A stretch of 61,829 bases of DNA, from NCBI RefSeq assembly GCF_019649055.1, contig NW_026570522.1, forward strand, positions 1 to 61,829, read 5' to 3'. The translations under genes were made by a program, and so were the position numbers. The notes under the pieces were generated by a model. That model saw only the letters and a program-made list of their open reading frames with translations. It was not told the origin of the DNA and made no database searches. Positions 36,319-47,387 of the stretch are shown piece by piece (position 1 is the first letter of the stretch; each line of letters begins with the position of its first letter). Source of the stretch: Paramacrobiotus metropolitanus. Its lineage: Eukaryota > Tardigrada > Eutardigrada > Parachela > Macrobiotidae.

Positions 36319-39300
36319 CTAGCGCCCGAATTTCGGATCCGCGATTAGTCGATCCGGTTCTTTTCTGTCTCTTCCGCTTCGTCGCACTTCTGGTTCCGGT
36401 GGCTTCAGTTGAGAACTGGTATCAGTTATCGCTTCAGGAACGCGTGGCGTTTTCTTAGCATTCTTCACATTCCCTGGCTTCACTGGTTTGGCGCTATCAA
36501 CATTCGGTAATGTAAGTTCAGGTGCTTTACCAGTAGCGATCTGTCCACCAGCATCCTGCTTTGTGACCGCTTCCGGAAAGGCATCGTTAGACAGTGCAGC
36601 CGTCTGCACTGGCGATGCGACTGGTACTTTCGGTACATCCGGTGTCTTCGGTGCGGCAGGTGCGACAAGTGCAGCGACTTGCCAGTTGTGGCCTGTGGCG
36701 CGTTGCGGTACCGGAACAGGAATTCCCGCAGAGCTGTGGGCAATGGCTTCCGGTCGGCCATCAGCTTGCTGATTCCGTCCTTAAAAGTTTGAACGTAGCG
36801 CTCCGCCTGGCCGTTCGACTGTGGGTGGCCAGGTGGTGTCCGAAGATGTCGGAAGCCGTGAACCGTGCAGAAATCGGCAAACTCTTGCGAGGTGAACTGC
36901 GTACCGTTATCGGTGACGATTTCGGTGCAGGCTCCGTAACGGCTGAACAGGTTCAGGAGGGCCTCCAGAACGCCGTCGGACGTGGCGTGTTTCATCTGGA
37001 CCACCTCCGGCCACTTCGACATGGCGTCCACAATCACCAGCAGCATTGTGCCGTGAAATGGACCGGCGAAGTCCATATGGAGCCGCTTCCAAGGTGCATG
37101 CGGCACTTCCCACTGCGCCAGCGGGACTTTGGCCGTTTCCTTCGCGCGTTCAGTGCAGATTTGGCATTCACTGGACATTCGTTCGATGTCCTTGTCCATG
37201 TTAGGCCACCAGCAGTATCCTCGCGCTTCACCCTTCATCTTCCCGCCCCCATGTGGGCGCCATGAAGGTATTCCAGGATCTGCTGCCGGTGTTTCGATGG
37301 CACGACGGTCCGGGATCCCCAGCATACGCAGCCGTTGATGGTGACGAGCTCATGCTCAAGTCGCTTGTAGGGACGCGCTAGGGCATCAACCGTCAACGGC
37401 CAGCCGTTCATGACGTATCCATACACGGTGGACAGTTCCGGATCTCTGGCCGTTTCTTCGGCAATCGCTTCCACCGACACCGGAAAACGCGACACGTTGT
37501 CGACGTGGACAGCGTTGACCACACTGTCCATCCCCAGGCCGGGCAGGCCATCCAGCTGCATCGAATGCAGTGGTAGGCGGCTCAGTCCGTCAGCTTGGCC
37601 AAACTCCTCGGTGCGGCGGTATTCGATGCTGAACGAATATCCCATCAGCATCAGCGCCCACCGTTGGAGGCGGTTTGCAGTCACCACCGGCACTCCTTTC
37701 CGTTGACCAAACACACTGAGCAGCGGTTTGTGGTCAGTGCACAAAGTGAACTCGCGCCCAGCGATATATTGATGGAACTTCCGGCACCCAAACACCAGTG
37801 CCAGGGCCTCTTTTTCTATCTGGCCATAGTTCTTCTCGGCGGCTGTGAGCGTCTTCGAAGCGTGTGCGATTGGCCGTTCCGTTCCGTCCGGGAAACGGTG
37901 ACAGATCACGGCGCCAACGCCGTATTGCGACGCGTCCGCGGCGAGGACCAGCGGCATCCGCGGGTCGTAATGAACCAGGAACGTCGCGCGGACAATCTGC
38001 TCCTTTGGGACAGGAACTGCGTTTCGCAGTCCTTGGACCAGGACCAGGGGACTCCGGCCTTGAGGAGGTTGTGGAACGGCGCACACTTCCCGGACAGGTC
38101 GCGAACGAACTTCCCGTAATGGTTGACCAGACCCAGGAACGCTCGGAGTTCGCTGATGTTGGTCGGACGGGCCATTTCGCGGAGTGCCTTGACGCGGTCC
38201 TGGGAAATGTGGCGACCACGGTGGTCCACCACGAACCCCAGGTACTCCACGGAGTCCTGAAGGAAGAAGCATTTGCTGCGCTTCAGCGTGAAACCGTGCT
38301 CTTCCAGGCGTTGGAGGACTTTCTCCAGGTTTCGGAGGTGCTCCTCTCCCGTCGCCCCGGTGACAATGATGTCGTCGAGGTAAATGGCGACTCCCTCGCA
38401 TCCCTGGAGGACGCTCTCCATGATCTGCTGGAACACGGAAGGACCGCAGGCGACACCGAAGGGGAGTCGGTTGTACCGGAACAACCCCTTGTGCGTGTTT
38501 ATTACCACCAGGCTCTTGCTTTCTTCATCTAGCTCCACCTGGGCGTACGCTTCCGCCAGGTCTAACGTACTGAATTGCTTCCCTCCGTTCAGTTTCGCGA
38601 ACAGCTCATCGGGCGTCGGCAGCGGGTACTGCTGGACGTCGAGAGCGTCGTTGAGTCCCGTGCTAAGGTCGGCACAGGTGCGGATGTCTCCAGCCCGTTT
38701 CTGCGCCGTCACCACTGGAGCTGCCCAGTCGGCCCGTTCCACTGGTGTAAGGATGCCCTCTCCACCAGGCGATCCAGGTCGCGCTCCAGTGCTTCGCGGA
38801 AGGCAAATGGGACTGGTCGAGCTTTCCGGAATACAGGCGTCGCGCCTGGCTTCAAGTGCAGGTGAGCCTTGTAATGTTTGCAATGGCCCAGTTCGTCACG
38901 GAAAACAGCACTGTGCTTCTTCAGCAGCTGTTCCACCTCCAGTGTGCCGGAAACTGTGGACACCATGGTCGACTGCAGGTCCCGCAGACTCAGTCGGCTG
39001 AGGTCCAAGGAGCGGATCCAGTCCCTACCCAGCACGTTTCCCCCTGTCGCCACAACCACAATCGGCAGTGCCTTGCGAGTGCGTGCGTGGGTGACTTCCA
39101 CGGTCGCAGTACCAATAACCTTCAGCGTGTGCCCCGTGAAGCTCCGTAAAGTGTTCGTATACGGTGACAGCTTCGGGGATCCGATTGATCGCCACGTGTC
39201 GGCCGTAAAGATGGTCACACTGGATCCGGTGTCCAGTACGGGTGACACGGGCACGCCGTTCAGCTTGAGTGGTACGTGGATGGATCGTCCACCCGTCGTG

Positions 39301-39332
39301 TCTACCGACAGGACGTCGAATTCCTCCTCCAC
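36319..39332 (-). pseudogene. pol region: protease, reverse transcriptase, RNase H, integrase (frameshifted)
   Basis: Four separate frames cover pol. Protease: LDTGSS near 39,233, in the frame 39,332-38,709. Reverse transcriptase: PFGVACGP and YLDD at about 38,371-38,382, in the frame ending at 37,906. RNase H: LAADAS, EKEALAL and TDHKPLL, in the frame ending at 37,235, which also holds the first His pair of the integrase zinc-binding motif. Integrase core: CQIC, then D near 37,073, D near 36,911 (TDNGTQF) and E near 36,803, in the frame 37,325-36,480. A C-terminal tail lies in another frame, ending at 36,319. Frame changes fall near 38,760, 38,000, 37,260 and 36,560. One functional polyprotein cannot be made from this sequence as it stands. 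The product in the family copies element RNA to DNA and integrates it. Confidence 0.9.
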
Positions 39333-39339
39333 CAGGAAT

Positions 39340-40200
39340 GTCCGCCGCCCATCTCTTCGTTGCTGCTGCAGGTTGCTTTCCGCTCCGACACACCTTCGCG
39401 ATGTGCCCTTTTACCGCAGCTTTTGCAGGCAAGATCTTTCGCCCAGCACTGTGACCTCTCGTGCTGCATGGAGCCACATCCATCGCACGCATCTCTCGCG
39501 GAGCTGGCTTTCGGTCAGGACGGCTGCTACGGTTCTGCATGCCGCCGCGTCCACGACCGCGTCCTCTGCTGGTGCCGCCACCGCCACTCCGGGCATTGTC
39601 GACGCGCGCCACATCCGGCGCTGTCTGACCTTTCCTGTTGGACTTGCGCAGCTCATATTCTTCACAAATCTCCAGTGCTTTCTCCAACGTGTTGTACGTT
39701 TGGGACTGGAGGTGTTGCCGTGTGGTGTCGCTCAAAATTCCGTTGAGGAAAGTAGCGGACATATTCTTTTCTAGCACGTCCGCAGGGAATCCGCAGGGAA
39801 ATGCCTTTCGGCGCAGCCGGTTCGAAAATTCTAGCAGCGACTCGCCCTGCTCCTGCTGGAGTTTAAAGTAGTTGGCCCACTCCGTAGCAGCGTTTGTTTT
39901 CTTCACAAATGCGTGCTCTAGCTTGTCCACAAGTTGCGAAGTGGTGAAATTGTCGGGATTCGTAGGCAAACACATTGAAAACAGCATTTCCCCGGCGTCA
40001 ATTCCAAGGGAGTCCAGAAGCAGGTACTTGATCCTCCGGGTCGGTGACCTTGCGCAGTTTCACAAAATTCTGATATTGGAATTGCCACCATCGCCATGTC
40101 ATCTTCGCGGGTTCAAACTTGATCAGCCTGATCCAGCCTTCTCGCTGGACGTCGTGGGGACTGATGGCGAAGCAGGCGATGTCGATGTCGTGAGAGACAT
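39340..40200 (-). pseudogene. gag region (frameshifted)
   Basis: An ATG at 40,200 opens a short Ser/Thr/Pro-rich frame, and gag-like sequence then continues in other frames. Visible parts are a WWQFQYQNFVKLR segment, the capsid-like FSNRLRRKAFPCGFP stretch, an RG-rich linker (GRGRGRGG), and a zinc-knuckle-like CKSC then GHIAKVC whose halves are in different frames near 39,410. At least three frame breaks are present. The family product packages element RNA into particles. Confidence 0.8.
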
Positions 40201-40229
40201 TATGAGTGTGTAGGGAATTAGACCGCGTG

Positions 40230-40251
40230 AGGTCTTGTGTCCTTCACGCCA
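40230..40251 (-). other. Putative primer-binding site
   Basis: Reading the minus strand inward from the 5' LTR, TGGCGTGAAGGACACA begins three bases after the LTR end. TGG complements the CCA of a tRNA 3' end. The tRNA is not identified. Confidence 0.5.
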
Positions 40252-40254
40252 GTT

Positions 40255-40393
40255 TGTCGTGACGTGATAATAAATGTATATTTATTATCGAACTCGCAGG
40301 TCGCTGACTGAATGTCAGCAAAGCACAACAATGACAGGCAACTTCTATGTTGCTATGCAAAAGGTCATGTGTATACACTGCACATATCTGACA
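40255..40393 (-). repeat. 5' LTR of the retrotransposon
   Basis: Identical to the copy at 36,136-36,274. The right-hand target duplication CTATA follows at 40,394-40,398. Confidence 0.95.
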
Positions 40394-40398
40394 CTATA

Positions 40399-41823
40399 CG
40401 AAAGACAAATAAAGGAATGAATGTCAGAAAGTCCGAGATGGTTGTGGAAGCACATACCTAGCTCGAAAGGCAGAGAATTACATTGTATCGTATATTACTG
40501 CACTTCAGCAATCTCTACTGGTAGGGTGGGTGTATGTGATACATTTTCAAGATTACAGAATCTGTGTCTTCTTCGGAACTTGATTAGCTCTTGCGCTGGT
40601 TGAAACTTGAAATTCCTCTTGCTGTTAAGGAATGCCGGATTTGCACGCCGACAAATAAACCGGTTTCCAAAGTGCCGTTAGTATCTGCAGATGCTGTTTG
40701 CGCGAACCGCGAACTACCACTGTCCACCGGCATATTGTGAAGGCCGATAGCTCCGCCTTCATGATTGGCCATTCGCCGTTGTGTTTTGCTGTTCTGGGGA
40801 TTTCCATCCCACACATTGCTGCTGTGTTTTGACGGATCTACAGTACAGCTGCGCTGGCTGTAGGATCCGATCTCAGGAGTCTGGTGTTTGCTGCGCCACG
40901 GTGCGCACCTTAGATTTCGGCATTAAAGCCTCAATCCGGGTTCGCCGCTGTTTCGCCGTCGAAGGTACGTGGGCGCCCATAAGGCCCCACGTTACAATAT
41001 ACTCGTATTTTCACCACCCGTACTTCTGTGTGAGTACAGTTCTTTTCCCATGTCAGTTAAGTACAGAGTGACAGAATACCGATACTGTACATCCAGTCAA
41101 TTAGTATGTTGTTCATTGCGCGCGATTTTCTGTTCTTTCTCCGCCCAAGACCAAGAATAAGACATTTAACACTAAAGGATTAAGAATTTACATGTTTCAA
41201 CACAGCACTAAAACTGTGGGGAATTGTGACGTTTGAAGAATAAAACAAATTTGGTGATGCTCGGTGGAATAAAACATAAACGCATCAGTCAAAAAAACAC
41301 TATCTCTACATCGATAATTATCGACTGTGCGAATGCCATCTAGGCAGCTACTCATTACTGAACAGTGCGTGCTAGGTTTACTGAGTTCTCTCATTACCGA
41401 ACCTTGACGCACTTAAAAAACACTGGAATTTAGAGAAGAGCATCTTCTGCAGCCTCTCGTACCGGTATAGCGGGCTTAGTTATAGGCTTATAGCGGGAAT
41501 AGTTAACATTCTGGCCGATCAGCAGTCATCAAATTAAACAACAGAACCGCGCACGAGGATTGTTTTAAGACGTAGCCGTCAAGATGCACTGCTCACTGTA
41601 CTAATTGTAAGTGTACTTGTATATGCGGCACATAATTATTGCAGCACCTCAGCAATTATTTTAAATGTACTGTACATTTGTCATACAGTCTCAAGAAAAC
41701 ATTACTTATTATTCAGCATCTACTGATCTATGCGGATTTCCGTATTATAACATAATATGGAAAACTGCGTGTTTATTTAGCTGCGCTGTTTGTAAATCGA
41801 AGATCTATTGAACGTATTGGAGG
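40399..41823. other. Intergenic, no supported gene
   Basis: Short ORFs only (up to 96 codons), none with recognised motifs and several overlapping on opposite strands. Nothing else noted. Confidence 0.5.
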
Positions 41824-42018
41824 TTGGTTTGTCGGTACCGACCAGGCCGGCCCAGTAACTTCCCAAGCGAAAAACGTGCCACGGAACACCTTCGCCAACG
41901 GATCAGCATTGAAATTCAACGAGGAAATGCGGCATCGATCATGGGGACAGCGCCATTGGGAGCAAATTTAGATCAAATTTTCTCTGTAATTAGGCCGCCC
42001 CTCTCGATTGATGCTTAA
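41824..42018 (+). CDS. Possible terminal exon, unknown protein
   Basis: A 64-codon plus-strand frame ends in TAA. Its middle looks like real coding sequence: EKRATEHLRQRISIEIQRGN, then AASIMGT and LGANLDQIF, a charged helix followed by a Gly/Ala-rich turn. Acceptor-like CCGGCCCAG precedes the likely exon body at about 41,859. No upstream exon is recognised. It may be the last exon of a gene or a relic. I do not name a family. Confidence 0.3.
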   Translation: MVCRYRPGRPSNFPSEKRATEHLRQRISIEIQRGNAASIMGTAPLGANLDQIFSVIRPPLSIDA

Positions 42019-42947
42019 TAAGAGTGATTGCCTTCTAAGTTACTGTAAATGCTTTGGAATCCCCTGTAAAATATAGACAGCGATAAATACGTATTTGTAT
42101 GAAAAAAAACTTCCCAGCGTTCTTTCTAATATTATGCCACTTTATGGGTACTTTAGCTGATTATAGCGTTGTACCGCACAGGGTGGCCATACCAGTGTAC
42201 AAACGTGTAAACAAAAGAGCGCGCTAGAAACTACTGTACCTTCGAAACGCAGCTGACATTTGCCTTAAAATAAAGTCACGCAATACGAACGACACGGGCG
42301 GTGAGCGGCAAATGCACGATATGGAAAATTCATGTTGGCGAGTGGGGTTTTCGTGAATCGAATTCCTTTTCAAGTGTAGCACGGCACAATTAAGAAAAAT
42401 AAATAACTCCTTACCGGGAAATAACCATACAGACTAGCAAGAGTTGTTATTTTTGGCACGCCTGCATTCGGGCTGTTGGCACATGTAAGTTGCACATTGT
42501 GCGTTATGCTTACTCGTACTTCGTAACAATCCGGTCCGATAATTATTCCGATAATTATTTCATCTGCATAATTATTTTAAGTTTACTTGTAAATTTAATT
42601 TGCCTCCGAGCTTATTCGAACTGAAGACACATAAATTTTATTACACCACCTCCGTACATTCGTGCGCACTCGGTATATGGTACATAAGGGTACCGATCGC
42701 TGACATTTTTCTCCCTTATTTCAGCGCTGGAAAACCTTGGGGAATTTAAATCACTGTTCTCTGCATACACACGCGTAAATTGCACGATCCGCAGCGTTCG
42801 ACTAGTTTCAGCAATAATCTCATAAAACAAAGAAAAAACAACTACTATACAAAAATAGATTACAAAGAATTGATCAACAACATTCAACGGGTACCCTACA
42901 CACCTTGCGCTAAATATCACCCGAACCGACACCTTTCTCTAGCACCA
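42019..42947. other. Intergenic, no supported gene
   Basis: AT-rich. One 106-codon minus-strand frame at 42,612-42,932 is hydrophobic and unrecognised, and I do not support it as a gene. Confidence 0.5.
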
Positions 42948-43439
42948 CTAGTTTTTCGCTTGCTTCCACGATGCAACCACCTCATTCAGCAACATCAGAT
43001 CCTCAATTTTCGCGCACTTTTCCCGACCACCGGCTTCCACCACGTGCTGCCCCCCGCGGCGGTGGCAGTAGCTGACCGCTTTAAACATTCCCGCTTCGAA
43101 CAGGTGGACCCGTCGGCCACGCTGCAGAATATCCGCAGCACGAATGACGTCCTCCGGAAATCGAAATTGGTCACCACTGGCGGTCTCGCGCAGCCACTGA
43201 ATGACGACCTCCCCCGGTTCATGGTACTCATCCACCTCTTCGTGCCCGATTACTAACGCCGGATACCAGTCGTCACCGTCGCTTTCCGCAAATACTATCT
43301 CACCATATTTGAACATCGCCCATCCAACACTGAACTGCACAGAACGACGCGGCGCACTGTCAAAACGCATCACCGGCTTGTCCGAAGTGTTCTTGTACAT
43401 GTAGATGTCCCAGAGTTCTGTTGGAAGCAGCAAAGCATT
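42948..43439 (-). CDS. BTB-family solo last exon C (double Tudor-like module)
   Basis: The minus-strand exon starts after CTCCTTCCAG at 43,440 and is open for 163 codons to a stop. It opens NALLLPTELWDIYMYKN, nearly the same as gene D exon 6, and carries FDSAPR, DDWYPALVI, PEDVIRAADILQRG, VSYCHRR, GGQHVVEAGGRE and KIEDLMLL. Phase 0 at its acceptor equals the other family last exons. No BTB or BACK exon is visible on the minus strand between it and gene D (44,710), so it is either the relic of a lost gene or an alternative last exon for gene D exon 5. The frame is intact and its motifs are well kept, which argues for function or recent origin. Confidence 0.7.
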   Translation of the reverse strand, partial: NALLLPTELWDIYMYKNTSDKPVMRFDSAPRRSVQFSVGWAMFKYGEIVFAESDGDDWYPALVIGHEEVDEYHEPGEVVIQWLRETASGDQFRFPEDVIRAADILQRGRRVHLFEAGMFKAVSYCHRRGGQHVVEAGGREKCAKIEDLMLLNEVVASWKQAKN

Positions 43440-44189
43440 CTGGAAGGAGACGATGGTTAACACCCTAAGAACTTCATAATTTCGCGAAGTTCTAAACTCT
43501 TTTTTGTATCGTTCAATGTCATTTTTTGTCTAAATTATCTGCTTACGCTTGCCTAAAGCCATCTGCGCGGGCAACATCCGGTTGCTGACAAATGATGAAT
43601 TAAACGAACAAAACGTTCGAAACCAGGAAATCATCCGATCTTTTTTAAAATCTGTATTAAAAAGACGTAAGCCACTTTGTATTAAAAGATTTTAGCTATT
43701 AACTTCCGCCTGAAGCAACATTAAATTCATAGCTTGTTCCTAACATTAGAAGATCAAATGGTACCGTGAGCTTTTCAATCGGCAGAAACCGCGAACAAAC
43801 GGTTTTCAGACCAATATAAGCAAAATCATTTGGCATTAGAATGATAAAAAACAATACTACAAAACAGTATTTCTAGGACATAAAACAATACTTCAAAAAA
43901 CAAAGAGAGGTAATGTGAATGGATACTCAGTATAATGAAAAAACAACACTATTCGCGCATCAGTACAAAAATATAAAAATGCAAAACAACATTGATTTCG
44001 ATAATACAATAATTATAAGCACACAAGTTGCAGTATATTTCAGTTTCTTATCTACTCGAGTAAGTGATTCAAACATGTGCATTGGAAACATGGTCAAGAA
44101 AAAAATCGCAGTAGGTACAGAATACTGTAGTAAGTGCGACCTTTCCTTTGCGCATCATATTACTCGTAAATCCCGTTGTTAGTGAAAAA

Positions 44190-44300
44190 AACCTTGATTA
44201 TTTTGCAGGACTTCGTGGACGTGGCGAGCACAGTATTTCGTGCAAATGTCAGAGACACGCTCTCAGTGTAAAGCATTTCCGTAAAATGTTTCAGTACAAT
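44190..44300 (+). pseudogene. Decayed BTB exon 2 relic (G), plus strand
   Basis: The stretch CCTTGATTATTTTGCAGG then ACTTCGTGGACGTGGCGAGC, followed by CAGTATTTCGTGCAAATGTC, parallels the branch-point, acceptor and exon 2 start of genes A and E (TTTCGTGCAATGT in A). The reading frame is lost and neighbouring exons are not recognisable. It marks another ancient copy of the family in plus orientation between C and D. Confidence 0.45.
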
Positions 44301-44709
44301 TTGTATGCTTTGTCGATGGCCCCGAGGCAATCATACCGGTCTAAAACCATGGTGGCGTGGTTGCGACTCCCGCGATTGACAGGTTTTTTTCAGAGCTTCT
44401 ATGTGAGCTTAACCCAGCCCTAGCATGGTGCAGCTACTACCGATCCCGCTATCAAGGTATTCAGTTAATTTAAATCGATTTTCACTTAACCGAAAATAAA
44501 TTACCATGTTGCTGACCGTTCATCATATTTATCACTAAGAGATTACCATAACAGAACGAGGAACAAGAAAACTAGAGTAGGATGATCCGAAACATGCCCA
44601 TAACAAAACCGAAGCGAGATTACAAAGAAGACTTGCTCAATAAGCAGCAAAACAGCCTGCGCGTATTACCGGTTAATGTTATACGAGTACTGCATATAAT
44701 GGCATATTT

Positions 44710-47387
44710 TCAACCATTTACTTCGTTTTTGTTGGCCGCTTCCCACGCTATGACCTCGTCTTGACGCAGCAGCAGATCCTCCGTCTTAAACGACATTTCC
44801 CGCCCATCAACCTCCACCACATGCTGGCCCGCCCGTCGGTGACAGTAGCTAACCACACCGGGCACACCCGAAACGAGGATATGGAGCCGTTGGCCACGTT
44901 GCAGAATATCCGCAGCACGAATGACGTACTGAGGGCTCATGAAGGGCCAGCATTTATTGTTCTTTCTCATCCAGTGAATCCTGACATTCTGCTCTGACAC
45001 TCCGATGACCTCCGCCGGGTACCAGACGTCATCGAGGCCCTGCGCAAATACCGTTTCGTTGTGTTTGAATACCGCCTCCCCGACTCGGTATTGCAGGTAA
45101 CTGCGCGGTTGACAGTCAAAAGGCAGCACGAGATTCTCGTTGTTATGTTTGTACATGAAGATGTCCCAGAGTTCCGCTGGAAGCAACAAAGCATTCTGAA
45201 ACGAAGACACACACATCTGAATTATTAGATATGCGGGATCCGCTTGTACCGTAGATCCTGTGATTATATTAACGTTTTCTGTCGCTTTAAAGGAAATAAC
45301 CTTCTACACATCCACTAAAATGTCCGCGTTTGCTCACTCAGGCACTTGTTATTACCCGTTCTATCTCATTCTACAGCCGAATGATGATCAATGATCTGTA
45401 CACCTTGGCGCGAAATAAAGAGCAAAAAGTCAGCCGTACAGCCATGCTCTAAATGTCCCGAGTAAAACAGTTTTTAAAAAATACGTTAGCTAAACGTTAG
45501 TTAAAGGCCAAAATTCGAACATGTGGCCTTTAACTAACGTTTAGCTAACGTATTTTTTACAAATTGTTTCACTCGGGTGTCATCCTATCACCCGATTTTT
45601 GTAAAATGGCACATAACGTTCAATGAAGTGTAAAGATTTCGAAACAAGTACGAGTTTCGCCGGTTACACGTCGTAAAACAACGGTAACAATGTGAAAAAA
45701 CAAATTTTTTAAGCTGAAGAAAAAGTAGGGCGCACTTCGAAGGCTCAAAATATAAATATGACGTAAACCAATACCAACGGGGATGGCTGTACCGGCACGT
45801 ACTTACTTTGAGAGGACCGCTGGCTAGCTCAACATCGGTCAACAGCGGAAAGCGAACAAGGAAGAGAACGGCACCCAGGATTTCCCGCCGGTTAATGGTG
45901 GATGGGTCCACATTCTTGCGCTTGCAAGCCTCAACAGCCCATCTAAGAATACTTAATCAATTAGGAACAACCCAAATCTTAGTCACATTTCACCGATTGA
46001 GACTGACGCAGTGCTCTCCACTCGCTCCGGTCTAAAAATGGCAAATGCCACTTAGCCTCGACAGCTGTGTAGATGATGTATTCGGGCGCTGCCAGTGTGG
46101 GGCGTTGCACAACCATCTGCAGCGTTCCATGGCTCAGTCCCGTGAAGTATTCCGACTGGAAGACGGCACCGTCCGAGGCGTCTATCAGATCCAAACATGC
46201 CTCCACAATACTGTCGAAATTCGGACCCCAAACGTTAATCTGCAAAGTGCAAATGAAAGTAAAGTAGATCAAACGTTTCAAACGCTTCAGTTTTTTGTGT
46301 GTAAGAACAATCATTGTAATATTAAACGAGGCTTCGTGTTTTTGAAATGGGAAAAAATAGCATAAATCATTAATCAAAAATAAAAAAATATTCAACAATA
46401 ATTACCATATTTCACCACACTATTAATTTCGACTCGGAAGTCCGGATAATCGTTATACAGAATTCAATGCCATAAATTTCGAACGTCATAAATACAGCAT
46501 CTGTATTCTGTAATAATTTTGTGATAACTGGCAATTTTTGGGGAAGTTATAGTAATTCCTGTGCTGAATAAGAATACAACGAAAAAACTGGAGAAACGAT
46601 GTTAAAAAGAATAAATATCCTTATTTTTAGCAAGTAAATTTCTTGCTCGTACGTCCAGATTCTAAATTTCTAATCAAGTCATTGGATTGCAGATCATTTT
46701 GAAATCGCTTCAAACTGTCTGCTTTCAACCACAGAAGGATTCAATTACTTAGTATCGAAATCCAAACGAAAACAAGCTTCTGATCAGTGCAACTTACATT
46801 TTCCAGAGCTATGAGACAGTTCTTTGTGTTGAGTTCCACCTGTATATAGACGCAGCAGATCTCCGCCAGCCATGGCAGGTCATACATGTCGGCGCAGTAT
46901 AAAGTGGGAAATACGTTCTGCCAATTCAGATCGTCCACGGCATTCTCATATATGTAACTATCAAATTCCCCGCCGCATGGTAGAAAAACAACAAAATTCA
47001 TACTTGTACTGAGTTGTACACTTTCTGACCGACCTGAGCATGTTAGCAAATGCTGCGGACGGAATCTCGGGGATCTGGATGATGTCCTGATTGTTGTCAG
47101 CCAAATTCCCGAAGAACATGGCGTGAAATACATCGCTGCTCAGGCTCAAGAATATGCTACACAAAATCACATTTTCTATCAAGCTGAAAAGGATTTTCTT
47201 CGGTGAAATACACCGTCACCACGTACTTGTGAGCATGAAAAATCTTCTCTTGGCCATGATCGCGTCCCACGGCGAACTGTACATCGCTTAGTTCGGCGAG
47301 GGATAAGGCACGCTTCATGCGACCGATGACCCCGTCAATGGCGCCACGACGCTGTAAATACGCAGGTGATGTTGAATTCAGGGACAT
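44710..47387 (-). CDS. BTB-BACK gene D with double Tudor-like C-terminus, complete
   Basis: Six exons on the minus strand: 47387-47227, 47156-47034, 46957-46798, 46239-46052, 45942-45807 and 45195-44710, giving 417 residues with consistent phases. BTB lies at about residues 35-140 (LSDVQFAVGRDHGQEKIFHA, SSDVFHAMFFG) and BACK at about 149-256 (EYIIYTAVEAKW, NRREILGAVLF, LVRFPLLTD). The C-terminal module is at 257-417, with DVWYPAEVI near 314, VIRAADILQRG near 347, VSYCHRR, GQHVVEVDGRE and EDLLLR. The exon 4 donor (GTGGCA) is weak but is the only phase-compatible choice I found. The BTB and BACK arrangement is that of Cullin-3 adaptors of the BTBD1/2/3/6 type, which recruit substrates for ubiquitination; the last domain replaces their PHR domain. 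Gene D is head-to-head with gene E. Confidence is high for the gene and moderate for the exon 3 and 4 edges. Confidence 0.85.
45457..45577. mobile_element. Near-perfect hairpin/MITE in intron 5 of gene D
   Basis: Arms of about 50 bases, CCCGAGTAAAAC through TACGTTAGCTAAACGTTAGT and TAAAGGCCA, face each other across a loop of about 15 bases. The right arm ends ACTCGGG. The 121-base palindrome lies inside the last intron of gene D and would fold tightly in RNA. Confidence 0.8.

Larger units (their letters stand above)
36136..40393 (-). mobile_element. Complete Ty3/gypsy-type LTR retrotransposon
   Basis: The 4,258-bp element is flanked by 139-bp LTRs that are identical in this sequence and begin TG and end CA, with CTATA duplications outside. 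Coding runs on the minus strand in the order gag, protease, reverse transcriptase, RNase H, integrase, which is the Ty3/gypsy order. There is no envelope-like frame. A purine-rich GGGGGAGG lies beside the 3' LTR and a TGG-starting primer-binding site is three bases inside the 5' LTR. The gag-pol sequence is broken by at least five frameshifts, although identical LTRs imply recent insertion. Confidence 0.95.

Noticed and set aside
36594-37265. 223-codon plus-strand ORF
   Set aside because: It is antisense to the integrase region of the retrotransposon and has no motif of its own.
38878-39774. 298-codon plus-strand ORF
   Set aside because: It is antisense to gag and protease of the LTR element; Ser/Thr/Arg-rich composition reflects the complementary strand.
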